Positions 9,322 to 19,177 of a stretch of 64,000 nucleotides of DNA are shown one piece after another (position 1 is the first letter of the stretch; the number at the start of each line of letters is the position of its first letter). Below the pieces are notes generated by a model. That model was given only the letters and a program-made list of their open reading frames with translations. It was not told where the DNA came from and did not search any database. This DNA is from Serratia proteamaculans (GTDB taxonomy: Bacteria; Pseudomonadota; Gammaproteobacteria; Enterobacterales; Enterobacteriaceae): NCBI RefSeq assembly GCF_008830365.1, contig NZ_WBKI01000002.1, positions 744,001 through 808,000 of the forward strand, written 5' to 3'. The translations under genes were made by a program, and so were the position numbers.

Positions 9322-9916
9322 CGATTTAGCCGTTACCGACGCCTGCCGCTTTTTACTCGAGGGGCTGAACTATCGGGTGCAGATCTGGCACGACAGCCAA
9401 AAGTTCGTCGACCAGGTCAGTCTTTATCAATGCGGTGTGGTGATGCTGGATATTCGGATGCCGGGCATGGACGGGCAACAGGTTCATCAACAACTGCGTC
9501 GGCAGGAAAGTACGCTGGCGGTGGTGATCGTCACCGGTCACGGTGATATTGCCATGGCCGTGACGGAGATGAAGCTGGGGGCCGTGGATTTCTTGCAAAA
9601 ACCGATTGCCGCCGCGCCGCTGATCGAAGCGCTGGATCGCGGGATCGCCCATTCTCAATACCGGTTTGAACGCCATCAGCTACAGCAGCGTTTCAGTGCG
9701 CTGACGCCACGTGAGCGTGAAATAGCCCGTGCCGTAGCTGCGGGAATGACCAATAAACTGATCGCCGATCGTCACTTTATCGCGGTGCGTACCGTTGAAG
9801 TGCATCGGGCCAGAGTGATGGAAAAAATGCAGGCCGCCAGCCTGGCGGAGCTGGTGAAATCGCTCAACCAATTGACGTTAACCAAACCCCCAGAGAGCGG
9901 GATTAGCCGCCTGTAG
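9296..9916 (+). CDS. ttrR: Tetrathionate response regulator TtrR
   Basis: A 206-residue FixJ/NarL-type regulator. The receiver domain shows the acidic pocket (VDDD), the phospho-acceptor region VVMLDIRMPGMDG and the conserved lysine in LQKPI. The C-terminal LuxR-type helix-turn-helix starts at LTPREREIARAVAAGMTNK. It activates the tetrathionate reductase operon in Salmonella. Here ttrSR is transcribed away from ttrBCA, whereas in Salmonella the five genes point the same way. Confidence 0.92.
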   Translation: MALIHLVDDDLAVTDACRFLLEGLNYRVQIWHDSQKFVDQVSLYQCGVVMLDIRMPGMDGQQVHQQLRRQESTLAVVIVTGHGDIAMAVTEMKLGAVDFLQKPIAAAPLIEALDRGIAHSQYRFERHQLQQRFSALTPREREIARAVAAGMTNKLIADRHFIAVRTVEVHRARVMEKMQAASLAELVKSLNQLTLTKPPESGISRL

Positions 9917-9918
9917 GC

Positions 9919-9953
9919 AAAAAAAATGCCGGTCGGAATAAGCCGACCGGCAT
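9919..9953 (-). terminator. Terminator of secDF operon, shared with ttrR
   Basis: An 11-bp perfect stem (ATGCCGGTCGG at 9926-9936, loop AATAAG, CCGACCGGCAT at 9943-9953). The A-run at 9919-9926 becomes a U-run for transcripts coming from secF, so it is a rho-independent terminator on the minus strand. It may also stop ttrR transcripts, weakly. Confidence 0.85.
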
Positions 9954-9975
9954 CGTATTTCAACTCACGGGCGAA

Positions 9976-10944
9976 TCACGGCATAATCGAAGGCTGATCG
10001 GCGCCCTCTTTTTCCACTTTCTGCTGCAGCATGTGTTCGCGTTTCATACCCAGTTTCAACGCCAGCGCGGACGCCACGTAGATAGAGGATATGGTACCGA
10101 TAGACACACCAATCAACATAGCCAGAGAGAAGCCGTGCAGCATCGCGCCGCCGAAGATGTACAGCATCAGAACCACCATCAGGGTGGTACCGGAAGTCAT
10201 CAAGGTACGGCTCAGCGTCTGGGTCAACGACACGTTCATGATTTCGTAAGGCGTCCCGCGGCGGATCTTGCGGAAGTTCTCACGAATACGGTCGGAAACC
10301 ACGATGCTGTCGTTCAACGAGTAACCGATAACCGACATCAATGATGCGACGATAGTCAGGTCAATCTCGATATGGAACAACGACAGCACGCCCAGAGTGA
10401 TGACCACGTCGTGCGCCAACGCGATAACCGCCCCCAGCGCCAGGCGCCATTCGAAGCGGAAACCGACGTAAATCAGAATACAGATCAGCGCTACCAGCAG
10501 CGCCATGCCGCCGTTTTGCGCCAGTTCGGTGCCCACGCTCGGGCCGACGAACTCAATCCTCTTCACCGTGGCGTTTTTATCGACCGAGTCGTTAATCACG
10601 CTGATTACTTTGTTACCCAGTTCCTGGCCTGCGGTGCCGATCGCCGGTGGCATACGCACCATCACGTCACGGCTGCTGCCAAAGTTCTGAATAATCGGGT
10701 CCTGGAACCCGGCTTTTTCCAGCGTATCACGCATCAGATCGAGGTTGGCCGGTTGTTCCAGGCTGATTTCAATGACGGTACCGCCAGTGAAGTCCAGACC
10801 CCAGTTAAAACCACGCACCGACATAATGGCGATTGACGCGATCAGCAGCAACAGCGAGATGCCGAAGGCCACGTAATCCCAGCGCATAAAGTCATAGACT
10901 TTACGGCCGTAGTTGAGTTGTTCAACAGTATAATCCTGTGCCAC
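9976..10944 (-). CDS. secF: Protein translocase subunit SecF
   Basis: A 322-residue RND-family membrane protein which, with SecD and YajC, uses the proton gradient to help pull proteins out of the Sec channel. It has six membrane helices with a periplasmic domain after the first, and the family motif GLDFTGGT. The start is GTG (read as [19 protein letters not shown]), the same unusual start as in E. coli; the frame continues upstream into secD without homology. The gap to secD is 10 bp. Confidence 0.97.
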   Translation of the reverse strand: MAQDYTVEQLNYGRKVYDFMRWDYVAFGISLLLLIASIAIMSVRGFNWGLDFTGGTVIEISLEQPANLDLMRDTLEKAGFQDPIIQNFGSSRDVMVRMPPAIGTAGQELGNKVISVINDSVDKNATVKRIEFVGPSVGTELAQNGGMALLVALICILIYVGFRFEWRLALGAVIALAHDVVITLGVLSLFHIEIDLTIVASLMSVIGYSLNDSIVVSDRIRENFRKIRRGTPYEIMNVSLTQTLSRTLMTSGTTLMVVLMLYIFGGAMLHGFSLAMLIGVSIGTISSIYVASALALKLGMKREHMLQQKVEKEGADQPSIMP

Positions 10945-10954
10945 AACGCACTCC

Positions 10955-12802
10955 TCAGATAGACAGCTTGTTAATGCGTTTGCCGCCGTAAAGCAGGTTG
11001 ACGATGGCACGGGTACCGACAATCGCGGTGAACATGGACGTCGCCACACCGATTGCGGTGGTAATCGCAAAGCCTTTGATCGAACCGGTGCCCACTGCGT
11101 ACAGAATAATCGCGGTGATCAGAGTGGTGATGTTGGCATCAACGATACTGGAGAACGCGCCTTTATAGCCCTCATGGATCGCCTGCTGAACGGAACGTCC
11201 GTTCTTCAGCTCTTCCTTGATACGTTCATTGATCAGTACGTTGGCGTCGACCGCCACCGCCAGCGTCAGCACGATACCGGCAATACCCGGCATGGTTAGC
11301 GTCGCCCCCGGCAGCAGGGACATCACGCCGACAATCAGCACCAGGTTGGCGACCAGCGCCGTGGTCGCGATCATGCCGAACTTACGGTACCAAACCACCA
11401 TAAACACGATGGAAGCCACCAGGCCCCACAAGCAGGCTTCCAGACCTTGGGTGATGTTCTGTTGTCCCAGGGTCGGACCGATAGTACGCTCTTCCACGAT
11501 CTGGATAGGCGCAATCAGCGCACCGGCGCGCAGCAGCAGCGAGAGCTGGCGTGCTTCGTTCGGGTTGCCGATACCGGTAATACGGAAGCTGTTGCCCAGA
11601 CGCGACTGAATGTTCGCCACGTTGATCACTTCTTCCTGTTTCACCAGGACTGCACGGCCGTTAGCGTCTTTCTTGCCGCTGTCCTTGTACTCCACAAACA
11701 GGGTCGCCATCGGCTTGCCGATATTGTCCTTGGTGAAGTTGGACATTGCGGTACCGCCGGCACTGTCCAGCGAGATATTAACCTGCGGCTGGTTATATTC
11801 GTCGGTGCTGGAGGTGGAGTCGGTAATGTGGTCACCGGTCAGGATCACTCGCTTGTACAGCACAACCGGCTGGCCTTCACGGGTGTCTTTTACTTCGGAG
11901 TCGCCCGGCACGCGCCCGTTGGCTGCCGCAGTAGCATCCGCATTGGTGTTAACCAAACGGAATTCCAGAGTCGCAGTGGCACCCAGGATCTCTTTGGCAC
12001 GTGCGGTATCCTGAATACCCGGCAGTTCGACCACGATGCGGTCAGAGCCCTGGCGTTGTACCAGCGGTTCGGCAACGCCGAGCTGGTTAACACGGTTACG
12101 CAGGATAGTGATGTTCTGCTGCACCGCATACTCACGCGCTTCGCTCAGGCGGGCATCCGTCAGGTTGGCTTTCAGGGTGTTGGTGCCGTTGGCAGAGAAC
12201 ACCATGTCACGTTGGCGTGGGCCAAGGTAGCTGATGGCCTGATCGCGGGCAGCATCGTCACGGAAACGCACTTCCACGCCGTTGTTGTCCAGCTTGCGGA
12301 TAGACGCATAAGGAATGCCCTTTTCACGCAGCTCGCTGCGCAGGGTGTCCATGGTCTGTTCCTGCAGCTTGCTCAGCGCAGTGTCCATGTCCACTTCCAT
12401 CAGGAAGTGCACGCCACCGCGCAGGTCCAGACCGAGTTTCATCGGTTCGGCGCCCAGCATGGCCAACCAGGCCGGCGTGGCCGGGGCCAGGTTCAGCGCC
12501 ACCACGAACTTGTCGCCCAGCTCCGCCATTAAGGCTTCACGCGCGCGCAGCTGAATATCAGGATTGCTAAAGCGAGCCAGGATGGCGCCATTTTCCAGCG
12601 CAATCGACTTGCTCGCGATCTTGTCTTTTTCTAATACGGTACGGACTTGGTCCAGCGTAGTTTCACTGGCGGCGACACCGCGCGCGCCAGTGATTTGTAC
12701 AGCCGGATCCTCACCATAGAGGTTGGGAAGCGCATAAAGCAGACCGATGATGATCACTACGATCAGCATCAGATACTTCCACAAAGGATAACGGTTTAGC
12801 AC
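10955..12802 (-). CDS. secD: Protein translocase subunit SecD
   Basis: A 615-residue partner of SecF. One N-terminal membrane helix is followed by the large periplasmic P1 domain (to about residue 445) and five further helices containing [20 protein letters not shown], the conserved proton-pathway region. The DLRGGVHF motif near residue 130 is typical. It lies between yajC and secF in the queA-tgt-yajC-secD-secF order known from E. coli. Confidence 0.97.
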   Translation of the reverse strand: MLNRYPLWKYLMLIVVIIIGLLYALPNLYGEDPAVQITGARGVAASETTLDQVRTVLEKDKIASKSIALENGAILARFSNPDIQLRAREALMAELGDKFVVALNLAPATPAWLAMLGAEPMKLGLDLRGGVHFLMEVDMDTALSKLQEQTMDTLRSELREKGIPYASIRKLDNNGVEVRFRDDAARDQAISYLGPRQRDMVFSANGTNTLKANLTDARLSEAREYAVQQNITILRNRVNQLGVAEPLVQRQGSDRIVVELPGIQDTARAKEILGATATLEFRLVNTNADATAAANGRVPGDSEVKDTREGQPVVLYKRVILTGDHITDSTSSTDEYNQPQVNISLDSAGGTAMSNFTKDNIGKPMATLFVEYKDSGKKDANGRAVLVKQEEVINVANIQSRLGNSFRITGIGNPNEARQLSLLLRAGALIAPIQIVEERTIGPTLGQQNITQGLEACLWGLVASIVFMVVWYRKFGMIATTALVANLVLIVGVMSLLPGATLTMPGIAGIVLTLAVAVDANVLINERIKEELKNGRSVQQAIHEGYKGAFSSIVDANITTLITAIILYAVGTGSIKGFAITTAIGVATSMFTAIVGTRAIVNLLYGGKRINKLSI

Positions 12803-12827
12803 GGCAATTCCCTTCGGGAAAACAAAA

Positions 12828-13160
12828 TTACAGGGCCTTCATGGTACCTTTCGGCAGAACGGCCGCCACGAAGTCACGCTTGATCATCACTTCCGTGGTG
12901 TCGTTCAGCGCAATAGCGATAATGCCGGTGTCAGCCACTTTGGTCACGCGGCCAATCAGGCCACCGGTGGTCAGCACTTCATCACCCTTGCCGATCGAGT
13001 CCATCAGTTTCTTGTGCTCTTTAGCGCGTTTCTGCTGTGGACGCAGGATCATGAAATAGAAAATCAGGCCAAAAACCACCAGCATAATGATCAGAGAGTA
13101 CGGGCTTCCCTGAGACGGAGCTCCTGCGGATGCGACGGCGTCAGAAATGAAAAAGCTCAT
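12828..13160 (-). CDS. yajC: Sec translocon accessory protein YajC
   Basis: A 110-residue single-pass membrane protein that binds SecDF. The hydrophobic helix (residues about 20-40, [20 protein letters not shown]) ends in [13 protein letters not shown], followed by the small soluble domain with [14 protein letters not shown]. Length and position in the operon match E. coli. Confidence 0.97.
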   Translation of the reverse strand: MSFFISDAVASAGAPSQGSPYSLIIMLVVFGLIFYFMILRPQQKRAKEHKKLMDSIGKGDEVLTTGGLIGRVTKVADTGIIAIALNDTTEVMIKRDFVAAVLPKGTMKAL

Positions 13161-13193
13161 TGAAATTCCCTCATTAAGTTATCAATTATTAAT

Positions 13194-14390
<1,197 letters not shown>

Positions 14391-15461
14391 TCAGGCGCCG
14401 ACGGACTCTTGCTCCGCCTGCGGGTTACGGCTGATGAACATCGCATCGCCATAGCTAAAGAAACGGTACTGCTCGGCCACCGCCTGCTGATAGGCATGCA
14501 TGGTGTTTTTATAACCGGCAAAGGCGGAAACCAGCATAATCAGCGTCGACTCCGGCAGGTGGAAGTTGGTCACCAGTGCGTCAACCACCTGATAGTGGTA
14601 ACCCGGGAAGATAAAGATGCTGGTGTCGTCGAAGAACGGCGCAATCAATGCCTCTTTGCTGGCGTTGGCGGCGCTCTCCAGAGAACGTACCGAAGTGGTA
14701 CCAACTGCCACCACACGCTTGCCGCGCGCTTTGCAGGCTAAAACTGCGTCAACCACCTCTTGCGGCACCTCTGCGTATTCGGCATGCATGACGTGCTCTT
14801 CGATGGTTTCCACCCGCACCGGCTGGAAGGTGCCCGCGCCCACGTGCAGGGTGACAAACGCCATCTCAATGCCCTTCTCACGCAGTGCAGCCAGCAGCGG
14901 CTCATCGAAGTGCAGCCCGGCGGTTGGTGCCGCTACGGCGCCCGGTTTCTCGCTGTAGACCGTCTGATAAAGTTCGCGGTCGGCGTCTTCGTCGGGACGA
15001 TCGATATACGGTGGCAGCGGCATATGGCCGACGGCATTAAGGATAGTGAATACGTCGCGCTCATCATTAAAGCGCAGTTCGAACAGCGTATCGTGGCGGG
15101 CGACCATCGTCGCGGCGATGCTTTCGTCGTCACCCAGCAGCAAATCGGTACCCGGTTTGGGGGCCTTCGAGGCGCGAACGTGCGCCAACACCCGATGGTC
15201 GTCCAGCACGCGCTCAACCAGGACTTCAATCTTGCCGCCGCTGACCTTGCGGCCAAACAGGCGTGCCGGGATCACCCGGGTATTGTTGAACACCAGCAGA
15301 TCGCCGGCTTCCAGGTTATCCAGCAAATCGGTGAATACGCCATGCTTAAGCTCCCCGCTCGGCCCGTCCAACTGCAGCAGACGGCAAGCGCTGCGTTCAG
15401 GTTGAGGGTAGTGGGCAATCAGGGACTCGGGAAGTTCAAACGAAAAATCGGCGACGCGCAT
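14391..15461 (-). CDS. queA: S-adenosylmethionine:tRNA ribosyltransferase-isomerase
   Basis: A 356-residue enzyme that transfers and isomerises the ribosyl part of AdoMet onto preQ1-tRNA, giving epoxyqueuosine. The start [20 protein letters not shown] is the family start and gives exactly the E. coli length; an in-frame GTG 12 bp upstream would add only four residues. Typical segments are [30 protein letters not shown] and [12 protein letters not shown]. First gene of the queA-tgt-yajC-secDF run. Confidence 0.96.
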   Translation of the reverse strand: MRVADFSFELPESLIAHYPQPERSACRLLQLDGPSGELKHGVFTDLLDNLEAGDLLVFNNTRVIPARLFGRKVSGGKIEVLVERVLDDHRVLAHVRASKAPKPGTDLLLGDDESIAATMVARHDTLFELRFNDERDVFTILNAVGHMPLPPYIDRPDEDADRELYQTVYSEKPGAVAAPTAGLHFDEPLLAALREKGIEMAFVTLHVGAGTFQPVRVETIEEHVMHAEYAEVPQEVVDAVLACKARGKRVVAVGTTSVRSLESAANASKEALIAPFFDDTSIFIFPGYHYQVVDALVTNFHLPESTLIMLVSAFAGYKNTMHAYQQAVAEQYRFFSYGDAMFISRNPQAEQESVGA

Positions 15462-15485
15462 GGCTCTATTCACTTCTTCATTGTA

Positions 15486-15611
15486 TATACCCTATGAATT
15501 TCAAGTTGCAGTTAGGCGGCCAGCTTGCTCATCCCCGGGAGCTTACTGGAGTAAGTGACTGGGGTGGGTAAGTGCAGCCAACAACACTGCGGCTTGAAAG
15601 GCGACGGGTAT
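15486..15611. repeat. MITE-like palindromic repeat, full-length copy (126 bp)
   Basis: Ends are near-inverted: TATACCCTATGAATTTCAAG at the left and CTTGAAAGGCGACGGGTAT at the right. Inside is a short hairpin (CTTACTGGAGTAAG). It fills most of the queA-acpH gap. The same ends, without the middle, recur at 35959-36002 in opposite orientation. I recognise this type from Serratia/Yersinia-like genomes but cannot name a family with certainty. It encodes nothing. Confidence 0.8.
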
Positions 15612-15683
15612 GTTGGTCAAAAAAAACAGGCGGCCTAGTCTAAAGCTGCGGGCGGTCAGCGGCAAGAAATAAGGAGGATTTGC

Positions 15684-15710
15684 ATGACTTCAGGTATAGT
15701 TGCCGAATGA
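15684..15710 (+). CDS. Eight-codon upstream ORF coupled to acpH
   Basis: A strong ribosome site AAGGAGG (15671-15677) sits 6 bp before an ATG that opens MTSGIVAE and then stops. The TGA overlaps the acpH ATG (ATGA), and acpH has no comparable ribosome site of its own. This is the layout of translational coupling through a leader peptide. An alternative is TTG at 15680, in frame with acpH, which would extend AcpH by nine residues. Confidence 0.45.
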   Translation: MTSGIVAE

Positions 15711-16288
15711 ATTTTCTCGCTCATCTCCATTTAGCCTCACTGGCGGAAAGCTCGTTGTTGGGCAATCTGTTGGCCGACTTCGTGCGCGGCAACCCCGCAG
15801 GCGAGTACGATCCCGCCGTGGTGGCCGGCATTATGATGCACCGCCGCATCGATGTTCTGACCGACAGTCTGCCGCAGGTAAAGGCCTGCCGCGCGTATTT
15901 CTCTGATGAGCACCGGCGCGTGTCCCCCATCACGCTGGACGTGGTGTGGGATCACTTCCTGGCGCGCCATTGGCAACAACTGGAGCCCTCTCTCAGCCTG
16001 CAGGGGTTTACCCAGCACGCCCGCAGCCAGATCGTGCCGCATTTAGCGCTGACGCCGCCGCGTTTTCAGAATTTGAACGGCTATTTATGGCCGGAACGCT
16101 GGCTGGAACGCTACGCCGAGCTGCCGTTTATCGGCAACGTGCTGGCAGGCATGGCCAGCCGTCGTCCGCGCCTTGCCGCACTGGCCGGTTCTTTCGCCGA
16201 CGTGGAACGCAACTATCATCAGCTTGAAACACAATTCTGGCAGTTTTACCCGCAGATGATGGAGCAGGCCAAAGACAAGAAGCTGTAA
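15707..16288 (+). CDS. acpH: Acyl carrier protein phosphodiesterase AcpH
   Basis: A 193-residue enzyme that removes the 4'-phosphopantetheine group from holo-ACP. It begins [20 protein letters not shown], the family start, and has the length of the E. coli protein. The HD-like motif [10 protein letters not shown] and the segment [17 protein letters not shown] are conserved. It is divergent from queA, as in E. coli. The start overlaps the stop of a short upstream ORF. Confidence 0.93.
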   Translation: MNFLAHLHLASLAESSLLGNLLADFVRGNPAGEYDPAVVAGIMMHRRIDVLTDSLPQVKACRAYFSDEHRRVSPITLDVVWDHFLARHWQQLEPSLSLQGFTQHARSQIVPHLALTPPRFQNLNGYLWPERWLERYAELPFIGNVLAGMASRRPRLAALAGSFADVERNYHQLETQFWQFYPQMMEQAKDKKL

Positions 16289-16403
16289 GGTCAAGCCAAA
16301 GCCATTGAAAATGCGATGCTTTACAAGAAATTGCTTTTTAAGCCTTGCCCTTTTATGGGAAAAGGTTATTTTTAAAGACTGCTAAATTTAATCACCGACT
16401 TTG

Positions 16404-16469
16404 ATAGGTGAAAGCTATCTCATTGATTGGTCTTTTACCCTTTCTTCACTAAGTCGTGGCCCCTATACT
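16404..16469 (+). promoter_or_regulatory. OxyR-type operator and promoter of the peroxiredoxin gene
   Basis: ATAG-GTGAAAG-CTAT at 16404-16418 fits the OxyR half-motif ATAGnTnnnAnCTAT without a mismatch. A second, degraded half (ATTGGT at 16424-16429) follows at the expected spacing. A -10 hexamer TATACT lies at 16464-16469, and its -35 position near 16441 falls at the edge of the 37-bp OxyR footprint, the usual activating position. The -35 itself is poor, as is common for activated promoters. Confidence 0.6.
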
Positions 16470-16517
16470 GGCCCTTGCTTTTACATCAACCCCTTAACAC
16501 CTATTACAGGAGTAATT

Positions 16518-17120
16518 ATGGTCCTGGTAACTCGTCAAGCCCCTGACTTCACTGCAGCTGCCGTACTTGGCAGTGGCGAAATCGTAGAAAACTTCAACTT
16601 CAAGAAGCACCTGAACGGCAAACCAGCCGTACTGTTCTTCTGGCCGATGGACTTCACCTTCGTATGTCCTTCTGAGCTGATCGCTTTCGATCACCGCTAT
16701 GAAGAATTCCAGAAGCGTGGCGTTGAAGTGGTTGGCGTTTCATTCGACTCAGAATTTGTCCACAACGCATGGCGTAAAACCCCAGTCGAGAATGGCGGCA
16801 TCGGGGAAGTGAAATACGCAATGGTTGCTGACATCAAGCGTGAAATTCAGAAAGCTTACGGCATCGAGCACCCAGAAGCAGGCGTTGCCCTGCGTGGTTC
16901 TTTCCTGATCGACAAAGACGGTGTGGTTCGCGCTCAGGTTGTTAACGACCTGCCAATCGGCCGTAACATCGACGAAATGATCCGTACCGTTGACGCGCTG
17001 CAATTCCACGAGCAACACGGCGAAGTTTGCCCGGCTCAGTGGGAAAAAGGCAAAGCAGGTATGGGCGCATCTCCGGACGGCGTAGCTAAATACCTGTCTG
17101 AGAACGCTTCCAAGCTGTAA
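16518..17120 (+). CDS. Typical 2-Cys peroxiredoxin (AhpC/Prx1 type)
   Basis: A 200-residue thiol peroxidase that reduces hydrogen peroxide and organic peroxides. The peroxidatic cysteine is Cys50 in DFTFVCPSEL and the resolving cysteine is Cys171 in GEVCPAQW. The typical GG..G stretch (ENGGIG) is present, while the tail ends ASKL rather than in the eukaryotic YF motif. The start follows the ribosome site AGGAG. It stands alone with its own terminator; codon use looks strongly biased (high expression). A good OxyR motif lies upstream. Confidence 0.93.
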   Translation: MVLVTRQAPDFTAAAVLGSGEIVENFNFKKHLNGKPAVLFFWPMDFTFVCPSELIAFDHRYEEFQKRGVEVVGVSFDSEFVHNAWRKTPVENGGIGEVKYAMVADIKREIQKAYGIEHPEAGVALRGSFLIDKDGVVRAQVVNDLPIGRNIDEMIRTVDALQFHEQHGEVCPAQWEKGKAGMGASPDGVAKYLSENASKL

Positions 17121-17140
17121 TTTCAGCCTGCAAGTGTATC

Positions 17141-17167
17141 AACCGGCCCTCGCGGCCGGTTTTTTTT
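17141..17167 (+). terminator. Rho-independent terminator of peroxiredoxin gene
   Basis: A perfect 8-bp stem AACCGGCC / GGCCGGTT with a 6-nt loop region, followed by a run of T residues, 20 bp after the stop codon. Confidence 0.9.
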
Positions 17168-17349
17168 GCCCTTTTTTAGGGCAACCGCCTCCATTGTGTG
17201 CTTCATTTCCTTGTTTCCGCTCACATTTACCCGGCTGTTCTCCGCGCTATCCCTAAACTCTGACTAGTATCAATAACGCTGGCCCGCTCTTTGCACAGCT
17301 GGAGAGGCAAGCCAAACACAATAAGAAAACTGACAGGGTAGGAATAACT

Positions 17350-19113
17350 ATGTTTTTACAAAAATGGAGCAAACCGCTGACCATGGCGGCGCTGCTGGTC
17401 AGCAGCAGCCTGTATGCCGCATCCAATCCGGCGGTCGAAGCCAAAAACGGCATGGTAGTGACATCGCAACATCTGGCCTCGCAGGTCGGCGTGGATATCC
17501 TGAAGCTGGGCGGCAATGCGATTGATGCCGCCGTAGCCGTCGGCTATGCACAGGCAGTAGTTAACCCTTGCTGCGGCAACATTGGCGGTGGTGGTTTTAT
17601 GACGGTGCACCTGGCCGACGGCACCGACACCTTTATCAACTTCCGTGAAACCGCGCCGGCAGCGGCCAGTGCCAATATGTATCTGGATGCCGCAGGCAAC
17701 GTGAAGAAAGGCGCCAGCCTGTACGGCTATCTGGCTGCGGGCGTGCCGGGCACCGTGTTGGGCATGGAAACCGCACGCAAAAAATACGGTAAACTGAGCC
17801 GCGAGCAGGTCATGGAGCCAGCGATCAAACTGGCACGCGAGGGCTTTGTTTTGACCCGTGCCGATACCGATATCCTCGATACCACCATCGCACGCTTTAA
17901 ACAGGATGCGGAATCTGCCCGGATCTTCCTGCACCCGGACGGCACGCCGTTGCAGCCGGGCGATCGCCTGGTGCAAAGCGACCTGGCCAATACGCTGGAG
18001 GCCATCGCCAAAGACGGCCCGGATGCCTTCTATAAAGGTAAAATTCCACAGGCGGTTGAGGCAGCAGCCAAACAGGGCGGAGGCATCCTGACCGCAGCCG
18101 ATTTCGCCAATTACAAAGTCACCGAAACCCCACCGATTACCTGCAGCTATCGCGGTTATAAATTTGTTTCGGCCCCGCCACCCAGCTCCGGCGGCGTGAC
18201 GCTGTGCGAAATCCTCAACGTGGTTGAAGGTTATGATCTAAAAAACATGGGCTTTAATTCGGCGGCGGCCATCCATACCATGACCGAAGCCATGCGCCAC
18301 GCCTATATGGACCGTAATACCTACCTCGGCGACCCGGAGTTCATCAAGAACCCGATCGACAGACTGGTCAGCAAGAGCTATGCCGAAGAGATCCGCAAGA
18401 AAATCGTTGCGGACAAGGCCACGCCGTCTGAGAACGTGCAACCCGGTATGGAACCCCACGAGAAGCCGGAAACCACCCACTACTCGATTGTCGATCATCA
18501 GGGTAACGCCGTCTCCACCACCTATACCGTCAACGGTCGTTTTGGCGCGGTGGTGATCGCCCCGGGGACCGGCTTCTTCCTCAACGATGAAATGGACGAC
18601 TTCACCGTCAAAGTGGGTGAGAAAAACCTCTATGGGCTGGTGCAGGGAACCGCCAACAGCATTGCCCCCGGTAAGCGCCCACTATCGTCAATGAGCCCGA
18701 CTCTGGTGACCAAAGACAATAAAATCTTTATGGTACTCGGCTCGCCGGGCGGTTCGCGCATCATCACCATCACGCTGCAGACCGCACTGAACGTGATCGA
18801 CCACGGCATGGCACCGCAGGAAGCTGTCGATGCGCCGCGCATTCACCATCAATGGCTGCCGGATGAGGTTTACTACGAACAGCGTGGGGTTTCTGCCGAT
18901 ACGCTGAAAATCCTCAGCGGTATGGGTTACAAAATGGTTGAACAAACCCCCTGGGGCGCTGCCGAACTGATTCTGGTTGGCCTGCCAGGTGCGGCAGGCG
19001 TCAGCCCGGCTAACTCAGGCAATGACTCTGCGGTGTCCGGCAAGGTGCGCGAAGGCTACCTGTACGGTGCCAACGACGTTCGTCGTCCGGCCGGTTCCGC
19101 CGTAGGTTATTGA
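17350..19113 (+). CDS. ggt: Gamma-glutamyltranspeptidase
   Basis: A 587-residue periplasmic N-terminal nucleophile enzyme that hydrolyses or transfers the gamma-glutamyl group of glutathione. A signal peptide (to about residue 24, LVSSSLYAA) is followed by the large-subunit sequence and the processing site before TTHYSIVD; the nucleophile is expected to be Thr375. GSPGGSRIITITLQ near residue 478 belongs to the substrate-binding region. The gene is monocistronic, with AGGAATAACT before the ATG. In E. coli ggt lies elsewhere, so this is a lineage-specific position. Confidence 0.94.
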   Translation: MFLQKWSKPLTMAALLVSSSLYAASNPAVEAKNGMVVTSQHLASQVGVDILKLGGNAIDAAVAVGYAQAVVNPCCGNIGGGGFMTVHLADGTDTFINFRETAPAAASANMYLDAAGNVKKGASLYGYLAAGVPGTVLGMETARKKYGKLSREQVMEPAIKLAREGFVLTRADTDILDTTIARFKQDAESARIFLHPDGTPLQPGDRLVQSDLANTLEAIAKDGPDAFYKGKIPQAVEAAAKQGGGILTAADFANYKVTETPPITCSYRGYKFVSAPPPSSGGVTLCEILNVVEGYDLKNMGFNSAAAIHTMTEAMRHAYMDRNTYLGDPEFIKNPIDRLVSKSYAEEIRKKIVADKATPSENVQPGMEPHEKPETTHYSIVDHQGNAVSTTYTVNGRFGAVVIAPGTGFFLNDEMDDFTVKVGEKNLYGLVQGTANSIAPGKRPLSSMSPTLVTKDNKIFMVLGSPGGSRIITITLQTALNVIDHGMAPQEAVDAPRIHHQWLPDEVYYEQRGVSADTLKILSGMGYKMVEQTPWGAAELILVGLPGAAGVSPANSGNDSAVSGKVREGYLYGANDVRRPAGSAVGY

Positions 19114-19177
19114 TCTAACTGGGCGTGTGAACGCCCACTAACTTATCCAGGGGTCGGAAAATCGGCCCCTGTCAGCC

